A stretch of 64,000 bases of DNA from Apodospora peruviana (lineage: Eukaryota > Ascomycota > Sordariomycetes > Sordariales > Lasiosphaeriaceae): contig JAUEDM010000002.1 in assembly GCA_033439685.1 (NCBI GenBank), positions 4,836,001 through 4,900,000 on the forward strand, read 5' to 3'. This document shows positions 35,305 through 46,536 of the stretch, piece by piece. Below the pieces are notes generated by a model. It had not been told where the DNA came from, did no database searches, and saw only the letters and a list, made by a program, of their open reading frames with translations. The position numbers and the translations under genes are program-made. Positions within the stretch are counted from its first letter, which is position 1; each line of letters starts with the position of its first letter.

Positions 35305-37078
35305 GAGAAGGAATGGAGAGCCTCACAACAGTGACCCCAGTTGGAGTTGGAGGGTGCCCTGGGCATGATACCCGAACAAGAAGCCTTAGGGCCACAAGAC
35401 TACCAATGCGAGACCGGCACCTCCACGATGACCTAGACGCCAGTTTCTGGCTTTGTTTTTTGGAGTGCAAAAGCGACGGCGCAAATTATACAAGAATTCA
35501 GCACTGTCGATCATCAGAAGAGAGGGGCGCTTGTTGTACTATCAGGAGTCGCAGACACCAAAAGTTTGAGTCAGCGGGGCCAAGCGATGAAGGGTTCCGT
35601 CGAAGCAACACGAGGGTGATACGTCACAGGAAAAGATGACCAAAACAGCCCGGGTTTAGTTCGGGTGATTGCATGGATGTGAGTGGGCTTAAAGCCTTCC
35701 ACAGGGTGAAAAGGGATATCGTGAAGACATAACAAACACCAGTGTCTGTCCGCATAATGGACGAACGCGGTGTACCTACTCGGGTAGGTGTCAGATCTAA
35801 GCGTACATGGAGTTATCTGGGATCAAGGGCGGAATTAAATCATTGACGTACAAGAGCTCTACTTTACGATCGGCTGTTTAATCTTGTTCTTAACAGGGTT
35901 TCTTTTTACACGTGTAAAGGTGAGACAGGGAAGGCCATGGCCGATTCGTGGTCGGTTGGCCTCTGCTGTTAACTCGGGGCCCACCTGCGGCGCTGTCAAC
36001 CCGCCAGCTCGGATCTGCACCAGCCCGCCCAAACGCCAGCCTCACAGCCACTCAGGCTGACGCCATGCGATTCGCATCAGATGCAGTGCCGGAGGCAAGA
36101 CTGGATGGATCTCTGATCGTCTTTTTGTAATAATTCTGGGAGCGGCGAAAGAACGGTAGAACTGAAATGCAATAGCGTGTTAGCTAAGAGACAAGCGGCA
36201 ACGTCACTGATCACTCCATTGATGGTCGATTTTCATGTGAGAATATGGCATATGTCAATTTTATCGCATCTCTCTGTTGCGGGTGCATCAGCTTCAAAGC
36301 TGTCTTGTTCCGTTTTCAGCTCCCCCGCTGTCTGAGGGGCTTTTGTCTGCTCTTTGCTCAGAAACCGGCATGTCTGGATTAACCCCACAGTTCTCTGTTT
36401 TGTTTCTCGAAGTCCGGTATCCGTACGGGTTCGCTATATGGATACCATCTGAAAACTTGAGATGCCATCTCACCCCTTCCTGTTGGATGTTTAAGTTTGA
36501 GTTTATCGGTGATCTGGGCAGCACAGGGTCATCAAGTAGATTTATGGGCTATGACATATAAGCTTCCTTCCGAGCGATCCAGGGTATTTCCAAGGGTTCT
36601 GAAAACAAATTTGTGCTGTCGACTGCGTATAAACGGGTCTTGGCGACACAGCCGCGGCCTGCAGAAAGGGGTTATTTGCGGGCCTGGAGCTGAACGGTGC
36701 GTGTGAACCATTGGCCACGCCACAGCCCCGAAAATTACCTGCACTTGCTGTGTAGAGCCTAGACATGGAAGCCCCTCCCCAATCATCAGTAGCAGAAGCA
36801 GTCAAAAAGGTCCCGCTCCACCTTGGTTCGTTTCTCGCATGCCTCCGTACGACGCTGCTGCCAGGCTGGAAAGAATAACGACTGGTCTGCTGCGCGAACG
36901 CCTTCTCATCCACCAACATCCGTTCTGTCTGTCAGCATCGGACGAAACGCAGTACCAAAACGGAAATCTTTAAATTTCTTAACTGCGAACCATTCCCGAC
37001 GGCGAAGGGATCGAAGTTCAATTGAAACGACGACAACCACCAAAGTCACAGAACAGGCGATTATACTCAACAGCAACC
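35305..37078. other. intergenic, no gene recognised
   Basis: IMP4 3' flank and the upstream region of the syntaxin gene. Open frames at 35253-35639, 36277-36561 and 36542-36919 lack family features. Nothing repetitive was seen. Confidence 0.55.
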
Positions 37079-38283
37079 ATGTCGTACAATAATCAGTACC
37101 AGAGCAATCCCTATCACCAGGCGCCCTCGCAAGAGGCTGGCTACGGGTATGGTCAACAAGTGAGTTCATCTCCTCCGGCTGATCCGCGCGGCTTAGCAGC
37201 GCGAAACATTCTCACTCTCGGAACGGAATTATCGCAAGAAACGTCGCCAATGCTAACACCCGTATGTTCTAGGAACAGCATGAGATGCAGCCATATGGCC
37301 AACCATACGAATCTTACGGAGGACAGCAGCAGCAACCACCCCAGCAGTCATCATCCTCCCCGTACGGCGCCGCACCCGAGCAACAGCAACAACACCACGC
37401 CAACGTCCTCTCCCAGGGAGAGTTCCTCGGCCGGGTCAAGAACATCCGCGATGAGATCCAGGCGCTCAAGAACAGCGTGCACCAGATCGCCTCGGCGCAC
37501 CAGCGCGCGCTGACGAGCAGTGACGGGTCCGCGCAGCGCCAGCTCGAGCAGCTCTCGGCCAGCACACAACTCCAAAACACGAGCATCCGCGACCAGATCA
37601 AGCAGCTCAAGGCGGACGTCGAGCGCACGACCGACGGGAGCTTCGGGCTCAAGAAACGCCAGTTCGAGTCGCTCAACAAGGACTACAAGGCCGAGATCCA
37701 GAACTTCATGCAGGAGGAGCAGCAGTACAAGGAGCGCTACCGCGAGCAGATCGCCCGCCAGTACCGCATCGTCAACCCGGAGGCGACCGAGGACGAGGTC
37801 CGCCAGGCCGCTGACGCGGACTGGGGCAACGAGGGGATTTTCCAGACTGCTGTATGTGTCTTTTCCGTCCGTCTCTATATATGTTTGTATATGTGTATAT
37901 GTACTGACTGGAAGATATAGCTCCGGAGCAACCGCTCAGGGCAAGCGTCGGCCGTGCTCGGTAACGTCCGCGCGCGCCACAACGAGCTCCAGAAAATCGA
38001 GCAGAGCATTATCGAGCTGGCTGGCCTGTTCCAGGATCTCGAGTCGCTCATCATCCAGCAGGGCGCCGTCATCGAGCGCGCCGAGGAGCAGACGGAGCAG
38101 ACCAACGTCAACCTCGACAAGGGCAACGAGGAGGTGTCCAAGGGCATCGAGCACGCCCGCCGCCGCCGCAGGCTCAAGTGGTGGTGCGCCCTCGTCGTGT
38201 TCCTCATCATTCTGGCCATCGCCCTCGGCGTCGGCCTGGGTATCTATTTCACCAACCAGGGGAAGAACAAGACGACGGCGTAA
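37079..38283 (+). CDS. plasma-membrane syntaxin, Sso1/Sso2 type (Qa-SNARE)
   Basis: Exons 37079-37159, 37273-37851 and 37921-38283 give 340 residues. Qa-SNARE that pairs with Sec9 and Snc proteins for exocytosis at the plasma membrane. The N terminus is Tyr/Gln/Pro-rich. A Habc helical bundle follows from about residue 70 (FLGRVKNIRDEIQALKNSVHQ). The SNARE motif lies in exon 3 at about residues 240-300, with the zero-layer Gln258 in LAGLFQDLESL. A basic juxtamembrane run (RRRRRLKWWC) leads into a C-terminal transmembrane helix at about 307-330 and a ten-residue lumenal tail. The WWC cysteine could be palmitoylated. Both introns have standard GTGAGT and GTATGT donors and TAG acceptors. Confidence 0.95.
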
Positions 38284-40576
38284 ATTTGGTTGTGTTGCAA
38301 AAGCGAGCATGCCTTGAGGTTCATTGTGTTCATGTTACTTTTTTGGTGTCCTCTTCTGAATCCAACCCCACCGAACCGATATTCTGGCGGGAAAGAGGGC
38401 TTTTGGGTGTTTTTGTCTTGATTTGTGGATTACGTACTACCTACTGTGCTCTCCCCTGATCGAAGGGTCTGAGGCAATTCGCGGGGTGAGGAGTGAGCGG
38501 GTGGGCAGGGCAGGACAGGACAGATTACCATGTCAAGCCTTGTGTTTTTTTGGTTATGTTTATCTGATAACAGAGCGCTGGAGAGAGACAAGACAGAGAA
38601 CGCTGGTGGGGGAGTATAATAATTCTACGTGTGTGGAGCAGCAACCGGTCGGGCTACGAGACGAGACGCCTCCGGGTTTGCAAGGGGAGACAAGGGTGAG
38701 GCAGGATCTTTACTGCTATTACTACTACCCCGTATACTTGTTTGTTTTCTTTTGTACTATGTCCTATTTATGCGAATAATAATTCTCCTAACATATCTTA
38801 AGGACTGGATAATTTCTGTGTCTGGGTTGTGGTGGTGAAGTATGAGTTGCCCTGGGCCTTGGGAGGATGGCGAAAAGGGGTTCGTTTCTGTAGATCACCA
38901 CACTCACGCATGGTGGGAAAAAGCGATGTGTTTCCCCCCAAGTTTCAACTATACATTTCTTACATTCCTACCGACCTCTTGTGTCTCCCATCCATTCACC
39001 TTCATCAACAACGTTCTCGGTATGTAATAGGTGTCTAAATATCTGCCTAGAGGCCTCGCTTAAAATGTGCGATATACTACCTACACATCTGCTTGTCCCC
39101 CTTGTATCTATCTACCATCTACCCCAGTAGGTATCCAATATCTCAGAGTTTCCAATGTTGCTGCCTACTATCGAATATATTAGGCAACTTCATTCGAAAG
39201 AACACCGTCGTTGATATGAATATGCAGCCAGCAGTCATTACAGGGCGCTACAAGGAGGTCATCGTTGTGGCCGTCATAAGACACAAGCTATAGGGCTCCA
39301 TCACATGCCTAGCCTTTGCCAGGTCGTTTCATACCTTAGTCATGGTAGCTGTGGTGCTGTCTGTCGTACAGAAAAGAAATGTTGTTGCTGATCGTGAAAC
39401 GAGAAGCCCCAACATAGGTACCCAACCCAGGGCCGCGAACAGTTACGAAGGCAGACGGGAGAGGAGTTTGCTCTCCCGTCGGTGCCTACCTACTTATGTG
39501 TGTGTTCATATGTGCCAGTGAACGGACATATGGGACGAAAGCAAACGAAACGAAACACCAAAGCAAAAGGCACCCTTAACGGCCATAGATATACGGAGTA
39601 CTAACCCTGATGCGAGCCGAATAAAAAAAAACCTGTCAGGCATTGCAGGCTGTTTGCAGCTACCTCTCTAAAGAGGCCCTTTTTGGAGTATTTCCTTCCA
39701 GATACTGGACTGGGAGGGTTTACTTACCCATCATACAGGGTACTTGATCCTGTTGTTCACATACAGTAAGATCAAAACAAAAGAACCCTTCGTCTCGTTT
39801 TCACCTAGAAGGAGCATCTATCATACCATCCCTAGTTCTAATACAGTCAGCGCTAAGGGAGAAAGAACCCTTGGAAGAGAGGAAAAATGGTTATTACTAC
39901 GTATCTATATACAATACACTTACTCGCCACTCCGACAATGAGCCAAGAATACACAAACCAAGGGAAAAAACTGAAGCAGACCAGAAGGTATATTGCCGCT
40001 GGGCGGTGGGTTGTTGGTTAGTCGGTCGATCGATCGCTGCTCCAGTCAAGGAACTCTTTTCCATCCTCAGAAAAACAAAACCCGACAATCCAACCGCCGG
40101 CGATACAGAGAAAGTGTCTTGTACCACCTGAGAGCGGATGCAAACCCAGAGTGCATCACCCCATCGCTGTCTGTCCGCCCGTCGCCATCCATCAAAGCCC
40201 AGATACCACCTGAATGATCTCCCAGCGATATTGCCCATTTTCCCCTTCCACACACACATAAAGAAAGATTGGCCCATGACAAAAATGAATTGAGTCAAGG
40301 AGAGAAGGATAGTAGGCGGAAAAGGGCATCTCCAACGCATCCAACCGCCCCCCCCCCCCCCCCCCCCCCGGCAGATAATGTATAATATACTCCATCTTGC
40401 ACGACTACCAGTTCGGACGGACGCCCCAAAGCACCCATTTTCCCGCATCGATTATATGCGATTTAGCAAGGGAGCATGATCGCACCTTAGTCAAGCACCG
40501 AGTCAAGATGTCCTAGCGCGTCTTCCTACAGCAATCCTAGCCCTAGCATAGATCGAGCACATGTTACCGCGTCTTC
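38284..40576. other. intergenic, contains poly-C tract and 9-mer
   Basis: Convergent 3' regions of the syntaxin and TOM70 genes, 2.3 kb. It contains a TACGGAGTA 9-mer at 39592-39600 and the C tract at 40348-40369. Open frames at 38423-38779 and 39897-40448 (the latter passing through the poly-C as poly-Gly) have no support. Confidence 0.6.
40348..40369 (+). repeat. poly-C homopolymer, 22 nt
   Basis: Twenty-two consecutive C residues about 210 bp beyond the TOM70 stop codon, on the side of its 3' UTR. It is the second such run in the window, also C on the plus strand. Confidence 0.95.
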
Positions 40577-42699
40577 CTACCGCGACATGCCTGCTGGTCC
40601 GGCCATGCCCGAGAGCTTGCTAGCAAGCTCCGGGTACTTCTCCTGGACCTGGACCTGTGTCCTCGTGGCCTCGGCATATGATAGGGCATTGATAAGCTCG
40701 CCTTCAGTTCTGGCCAGTTCGGCGGCGCGTTCAAAGTACTTGAGAGCCTCGGTCACCTTGCCTTGTTGGAGAAGGAGCTGCGCCATCGTCGCGACGGCGA
40801 TATCGCACTCAGGATCAACTGGGATGTGCTGTCAGTATGGAGTTCACACGGTTGAGACAGTAAAGGGGAAAAGGACATACTGATCAGCGCTTTCTCGCAC
40901 AACTTCTCAGCCTCGGAGAAATCCTGCTTCCACTGAAACAGGGCAAGCGACTTGTTGATGAGAGGTAGCACGTTCATGCACATGGGCTTGGTTTGCTTCT
41001 CAAGCTCAATGGCTGTGTCGAACCGCTCGATGGCCTCCTGGTATTTGCCCTGGTCCAGCAACAGCTCACCATAGTAGTTATAGACATCCGGAGTCTTCTC
41101 AAAGTTCTTGATGCAGCGACGGAAGGTGGCAGTGGACGAGGCAATCGAGCCCATCTTGTACTGCGTCACGCCAAGCTGGATGTGGGAAAAGATGAAGGCA
41201 GGGTCGAGATCAATCGACTTCTGGTAGTCCTTAGCAGCTTCAGGAAACTCTCCCTTGATAAAATGGAGCTGCGCGCGGTGATAGTAAATGTCGGGGTCTT
41301 CGCTGTTCTGTTCTACCGCCTTCAAGAAGTCTTGCTCAGCCTTGTCGGGAGCGCCTGCTAACAGTTAGTTGACTGACAACAACGTACAGCACAGCATGGT
41401 TACATACCTAGCTCGAGATTCATGCTTGCGCGCTTGATGTAGCTTTGAGTCATGGAGGGATCCAGCTCGATGCTCTTGGCAAGGTCAGCAAGCGCCTCCT
41501 CATGCTTCCCCTTGAGGCAGAGGAACGTTCCGCGCATGTTGTAGGCAAATGCCTCATGCTCACCAAGATCACCCAGCTCCACGGCCTTCTCGAATGCCGT
41601 GGCAGCATCCTCATAGTTGGGGTTTGTCTGGTTCTCCAAGTTGTTCAGGCCAAGTAGTAGCTGACCCTTTCCAGTGTCCTCGGGGATGTCGGCCGACTTC
41701 TCCAAGCCAGCAGGACGAGACTTGACTCTGAAGCTCTGGAGGTAGTTGCTGACAAAGGTTGGGCTTGGAAGTCTGGCCTGCTTGGTCTCAAGAATCTTCT
41801 TAGCTTTGGTCTCAGCAAACTTCTTCAGCAATCGCTCAACGGCTTGGGCACTCTTCTCGTCCCGGAAACCATCGATGATGCAGCTTGCCGTAAAGTCGAG
41901 AAGGGCCTCGCTGTATTTGCCGAGGTGGTCGTAGGCATTAGCACGACGGTTAAGGGCTTTGACGTATTCGGGGTCGAGGTTGATGGCAGCCGTAGTGTCC
42001 TCCACCACCTTCTCCCAGTCTCCATTCGCGTTGTGGCATGCAGCCCTGTTAGAGTAGTAGACGGGGTCTGGTCTGCAGAGGATGGCCTTCGAGTAAAGCG
42101 CGATGGCCTTGGGGAAGTCCTTAGCGCCGTATGCCTTGTTGCCCAGTTCCTTCAGTTTGACGGCATATTGCCTGCGGGTGACCTCATCCAAGGACTGTAC
42201 TACGTCCTCATCGATCTCGGCCAGCTCGTCGGTTGCGAGTTCCGCTACGGATGCGGGCTGTGGTTGGGGCTGGGGCGCCGCCGCTTTGGTTTCGGGTTCC
42301 TGTCCTGCTGATTTTGCCGCCTCGGCTTCCGCTTCCCTCTCGGCCTGTTTCCTCTTTCTCCGCTCCTTCTTGCTCAGTTTGGGTGACGCGTCCTTGGATT
42401 CCTGTTGAGGTGGTGATGCGTTAGCTTTGGCTAATCTTGGAGATGGGATGCAGGCATATAGATAGGACGAAGGAAGTGGTGACGTCGAGACTTACTGAGC
42501 TGTTGCGAATGTAGTAGACGGCACCTGCACCTGTTACGACGACGGCAACTCCAGCAATGGTATAGACAATTGCCTTGTTCTTGGATACCCATGTCGAGAT
42601 GCGGTCCCAGACCGAGGAGTCAGCTGGCACCGTGACGGGCGTGGTGACGGGCGTTGTGCCGGCCATGGGCACGGGTACTGAAGCGGCCATGGGTGCCAT
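40577..42699 (-). CDS. mitochondrial import receptor TOM70
   Basis: Exons 42699-42496, 42401-41408, 41354-40881 and 40818-40577 give 637 residues, the usual Tom70 length. Outer-membrane receptor that takes preproteins, notably carrier proteins, from Hsp70/Hsp90 and passes them to the TOM pore. The N terminus is a signal anchor, with a hydrophobic segment at about 43-64 (VYTIAGVAVVVTGAGAVYYI) inside exon 1. A charged linker (KLSKKERRKRKQAER) follows. TPR motifs then fill the rest: AVKLKELGNKAYGAKDFPKA begins the clamp domain, and YYSNRAACHNANGDW, YVKALNRRANAYDHLGKYSE and YYHRAQLHFIKGEFPEAAKD are clear repeats. The protein ends GMAGPAGMSR. It is divergent from the ADC lyase gene with 634 bp between starts. 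Confidence 0.96.
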
Positions 42700-43333
42700 G
42701 GTTTCTATGTATTACGAGACTGGACCGGATGAGCAAAGGAATACAAAGGAAGTGTATAGCAGAAATGAAAGTCCAACAATGAAGATGGAATGGCGAGAAT
42801 TGGGAGCTTGGTCCTTGGTGCCCTTTCAACCTCTGAAATGATACACTCAAGTTTGCATCAGCTAAGAACGGCAGCGCAGCAGCTCGAGCTTTGAGAAAAA
42901 TTATTAGAAAGTACCATGGGGGCGCGCCTGCCAAATGGTCAGAAGCATGGATGGGCCCCTACGCGGCGGGCCACAAGTGAATCTACCTACCTGGTAATTC
43001 GCACCCCCGACGAGCGGGACCTACGTAATTTGGGGAAATGTTGGCCTGAGGCCACTTATCTGTATCGTAAGTGGCCCCACATAGATATAAAGACGCACTT
43101 CAGCATCCACTTTACCATCCAGATCAGGATAATAATTCACAAACTGGAGTTAGCGCTGAGTACGTTGCTCGTCAATAATCAATTGCAAGAAGACATGACC
43201 TGTATCCGTATACCTACGGAGTATTCAAATCGCGAAAAGGAGTCACCAAACATCCATCATTAGGCAGTTAATTCAGCACAAGATATTCTCACACAACTGA
43301 AACGATCCAACATCTAAATTACCTCTGAAAGAA
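42700..43333. promoter_or_regulatory. shared promoter region of divergent TOM70 and ADC lyase
   Basis: The gap carries both promoters. A TACGGAGTA 9-mer lies at 43215-43223, about 110 bp before the lyase ATG. No other element was recognised. Confidence 0.5.
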
Positions 43334-44220
43334 ATGGCAGCAGATTTTGAGCTTTTTTCGTCACTTCGATATGACCCGGCACTTCTCCGAGTCCCATCTG
43401 AGCCCGGAATGGACTACGCGGGCTGGAACCACATCAACTCGTCCCCCCTTTACATGCTTGATTTGCACCGAGATCGTATGCTCAGGGCCGCCACACACTG
43501 GGGCTGGGACGCGGCTCTGCAAGTCCTCGGCGGCTCTGCTGGCTTGGCAACGCTCACCAATTTCATCATGACAGAAATAGGGCGAGGTCCGAAAAGCCCA
43601 CTGAGGATCAGGGTCACCATCTCCAACTCGGGCAAGTTGGGCTTGACCAATAGTCCGGTCCTGGAAACCAAACTGCAAAACCTATTTCCCGAGAGACTTC
43701 TGAGTCCCGGGACCACCACCTCAAACTCGAGTGGACACTTGCCCTCTAGGGAGCCGGAATATGAGGTTACCGTTGACAACGCCACGACGATGCGGTCAGA
43801 GTACACGCATTTCAAGACGACAAAGCGGGCAATGTACGATACGGCACGGGAACGGGCGCGGATTAGCCTGGCCGACAGGAAGGAGGTCCTCCTCATCAAC
43901 GACGCCGACAACTCTGTGATGGAAGGCTCCACGACAACACCCTACTTCTGGAGAAACGGCAGGTGGGTGACTCCTCCTGTAAATGTCCAGTATTGTCCCG
44001 GTAACGACAGCGGAGGTAATGATGGGACGACCAGGAGATGGGCACTGAAAAGGTAAGAAGACCCAGGCAACGCGATAACACGACGCTTTGAGCTCATAAA
44101 CTGCGTAGAGGCCTGGCTTTTGAACAAGCTATTGCAGTAGACTCGGTGGTAGATGGTGAGGAGTGTTGGCTGAGCAACGGGGTGAGGGGATTTATGTTTG
44201 GGAGGATCAAGTTGCAGTGA
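43334..44220 (+). CDS. aminodeoxychorismate lyase-like, class IV aminotransferase fold
   Basis: Exons 43334-44052 and 44109-44220 give 276 residues. By family this is a fold-type IV PLP enzyme like yeast Abz2, which cleaves 4-amino-4-deoxychorismate to p-aminobenzoate and pyruvate for folate synthesis. Visible features are the FELFSSLRYDP opening, YMLDLHRDRMLRAATHWGW, the FKTTKRAMYDTAR segment whose first Lys (about residue 161) is the likely PLP lysine, and EVLLINDADNSVMEGS, the typical cofactor-phosphate loop region. Exon 2 supplies ECWLSNGVRGFMFGRIKL, the usual C-terminal motif, which confirms the join (phase 2, AG plus A). Without exon 2 the protein would end at WALKR. Another class IV aminotransferase role is possible. 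Confidence 0.87.
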
Positions 44221-45044
44221 CCGGTCATGTTGGTCAGGAGCAGTCAAGAATCTTGTCCAACCTGAGTGTGTGCAAGATTGCACCAGCAGTTTTTTTCGAG
44301 TCACGCTGCTCCAGTTGGAAAGTATTCCTCGTCACATTGCGAAAGAGTCACGGAGAGGTTTCAACAATCAGGCACGCTGACGCACCCTGGAGCACCCTGG
44401 CACCTACCGTGTATTGTCATGCCCGGTAAGGTCTCTTGGTGGCCTGGTAGGACTGTCAGTGACTGGCAGCTGCCCTGAACGTCATTCCACTTTTGAAAGA
44501 AAGAGCTAGCCCAAGACTTCCGATTTTGGGGGTATTGTTGGCATGCTGCAGGGACAGGTGACAAACCGGTTGTGCTTGACAGATATCAAATTCACTCAGG
44601 GGTTTCATTACTCATCTACCATGTATGTCGCCTTCCACGATTTGAGACGACGTTGAACGACCGGAGCTACTGGGAAATAGTAAGTCACGGGATGCCTCTT
44701 TCCGTTTTCCATGTGATCATGTTGGCCATTCCTCCTTCCTCGTTCGACTGTAACAGTCGCGCGGCACGGAGGAGGCCTTGATTGAGAACGCCTTGTACTT
44801 TCCATCTGGGTATAAGTCAAGCGGATGGCCAAGAAAAATTGCCATCTCGGTTCTTCTCGTGCTGCTTCTTTTCTCCCACTTTCCACAACCAGCACAAACT
44901 TCATCATCTGGAGCCTTTTCATGATTGCAGTCTGATACTTATCTCGCCTACCCATCAACATCACATCGTCATTCTCCTTGAACCCTTTTTCGTGACCTAC
45001 CTACCACCTGCGATATAGCTTGTTGCAAGTCAGTTGGCCGCACC
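44221..45044. other. intergenic, aspartic protease upstream region
   Basis: A TATA-like sequence (GGTATAAGTC) lies near 44809, about 235 bp before the protease ATG. No gene or repeat was identified. Confidence 0.5.
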
Positions 45045-46536
45045 ATGGAGTCGATGCTGCAAGTTCAGTCTCAGCTGCGCCAAGAGCGTGGCCTCCACAA
45101 GGTCCAGATCATCCGCAACAAGAACTACAAGCATCATGGCACCAAGTCCTACGTCCATGCACTGAATCGTTACGGCTTCCAACCCACCAAGCCCGGACCC
45201 TACTTTTACAAGACATCCCTCTTGGACATCGACGTCAAACATGATGGGCCCTTGTTGGGCCGCCCGCGCCACTACACAAATCTCATGAAGAAACTGGAGG
45301 AGAATAAGACCGGTGAAGTGACAGCTGAAGATGTGCAGAATGATTCTGAGTACCTCTGCGAGATCACCATCGGCACTCCTCCTCAGAAGGCAATGATGGA
45401 TTTTGATACCGGCTCTTCTGATCTCTGGGTAGGCCGACAATTGCATTCAAGGCATGCCATTGCTAACATGGGGTAATACTTAGGTCCGCTCCCATGAACT
45501 CTCCGGATGGCCTGATTTGTTCGGTCTGTCTTTGACCGCCCTCCGTCACCACACCTTTGACCCTTCCAAGTCAACGACCTTCAAGAAGTCCGAGGGCAAG
45601 ACCTGGAAGATCTCCTATGGCGATGGTAGCTCGGCTTCGGGCGATGTCGGCACCGATGTTGTGACAGTGGGCGGCCTCACCATCAAGGACCAGGCCGTAG
45701 AGCTCACAAAGCATCTTTCCAAGGAGTTCCAAAATGGAGCCCCCGATGGGTTACTTGGTCTTGCCTTCCCCAAGATCAACACCATCATGACAGATGGCAA
45801 GCCGGACCCACAGTCCACCCCTGTTGTCAACATGATCAAGCAAGATGATATTCCCAAGGGTGCTGAGCTGTTCACGTCGGCATTCTCCAGCTCCAGGGAT
45901 ACACAGGGAGAGTCTTTCTACACATTTGGCTGGATTGACCAAGAGCTTGTCAAGGCTTCGGGAGAGGAGATTGCCTGGACCGAGATCGACAACTCGCAAG
46001 GCTTCTGGATGTTTCCCAGCGAGAGTGCTTCCATCAACGGAGACACATTGACCGCATCGGGAAACAAAGCGATTGCCGACACCGGTACCACGCTTGCTCT
46101 CGTCTCGGACGAAGTCTGCGATGCCTTGTACAAACAAATCAAGGGTGCCAAGTACAGCGAAGTGTACCAGGGCTACATCATTCCCAATGACATATCGGGT
46201 GATGAACTTCCCGAATTCAAGGTTGCGGTAGGAGACAAGCAGTTTGTCATTCAGATAGAGGATCTCCTCTTTGCTGAGGCAGATGATAAGTATGACTATG
46301 GCGGCGTCCAGTCGCGGGGCAAGCTTCCGTTTGACATCTTGGGAGACACCTTCCTGAAGTCAATCTACGCGGTGAGTGATCCCAATGCACAGTTTTGATC
46401 AAGCCGAGGCTGATTTTTTCAACCACCTCAGATCTGGGACCAAGGTAACAACCGTTTCGGCTGTGTTCCCAAACTTGCGAAGACGCAGAACATCATCATG
46501 CCTCCTGCCACTGGTGCCACAGCGGACGGTCAGTAG
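45045..46536 (+). CDS. pepsin-like aspartic endopeptidase without a signal peptide
   Basis: Exons 45045-45428, 45484-46371 and 46432-46536 give 458 residues. Two-lobed A1-family peptidase. The catalytic aspartates are Asp121 in DFDTGSSDLW and Asp327 in IADTGTTLAL, and the flap Tyr is in ISYGDGSSASG. Other family text includes DGLLGLAFPKINT, GESFYTFGWIDQ and GKLPFDILGDTFLKSIYA, then IWDQGNNRFGCVPK in exon 3. The N terminus (MESMLQVQSQLRQERGLHKV) is polar and basic and has no hydrophobic signal sequence. I recall leaderless members of this kind in Sordariomycetes and Onygenales, so this is probably real and not a missed exon. Export by another route or a cytosolic role are both open. The start has good context (CACCATGG). 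Intron 1 splits right after DLW. Confidence 0.9.

Noticed and set aside
39897..40448. 183-codon minus-strand frame through the second poly-C run
   Set aside because: It is open only because poly-C gives poly-Gly. There is no conserved text, and frame depends on an unreliable homopolymer length.
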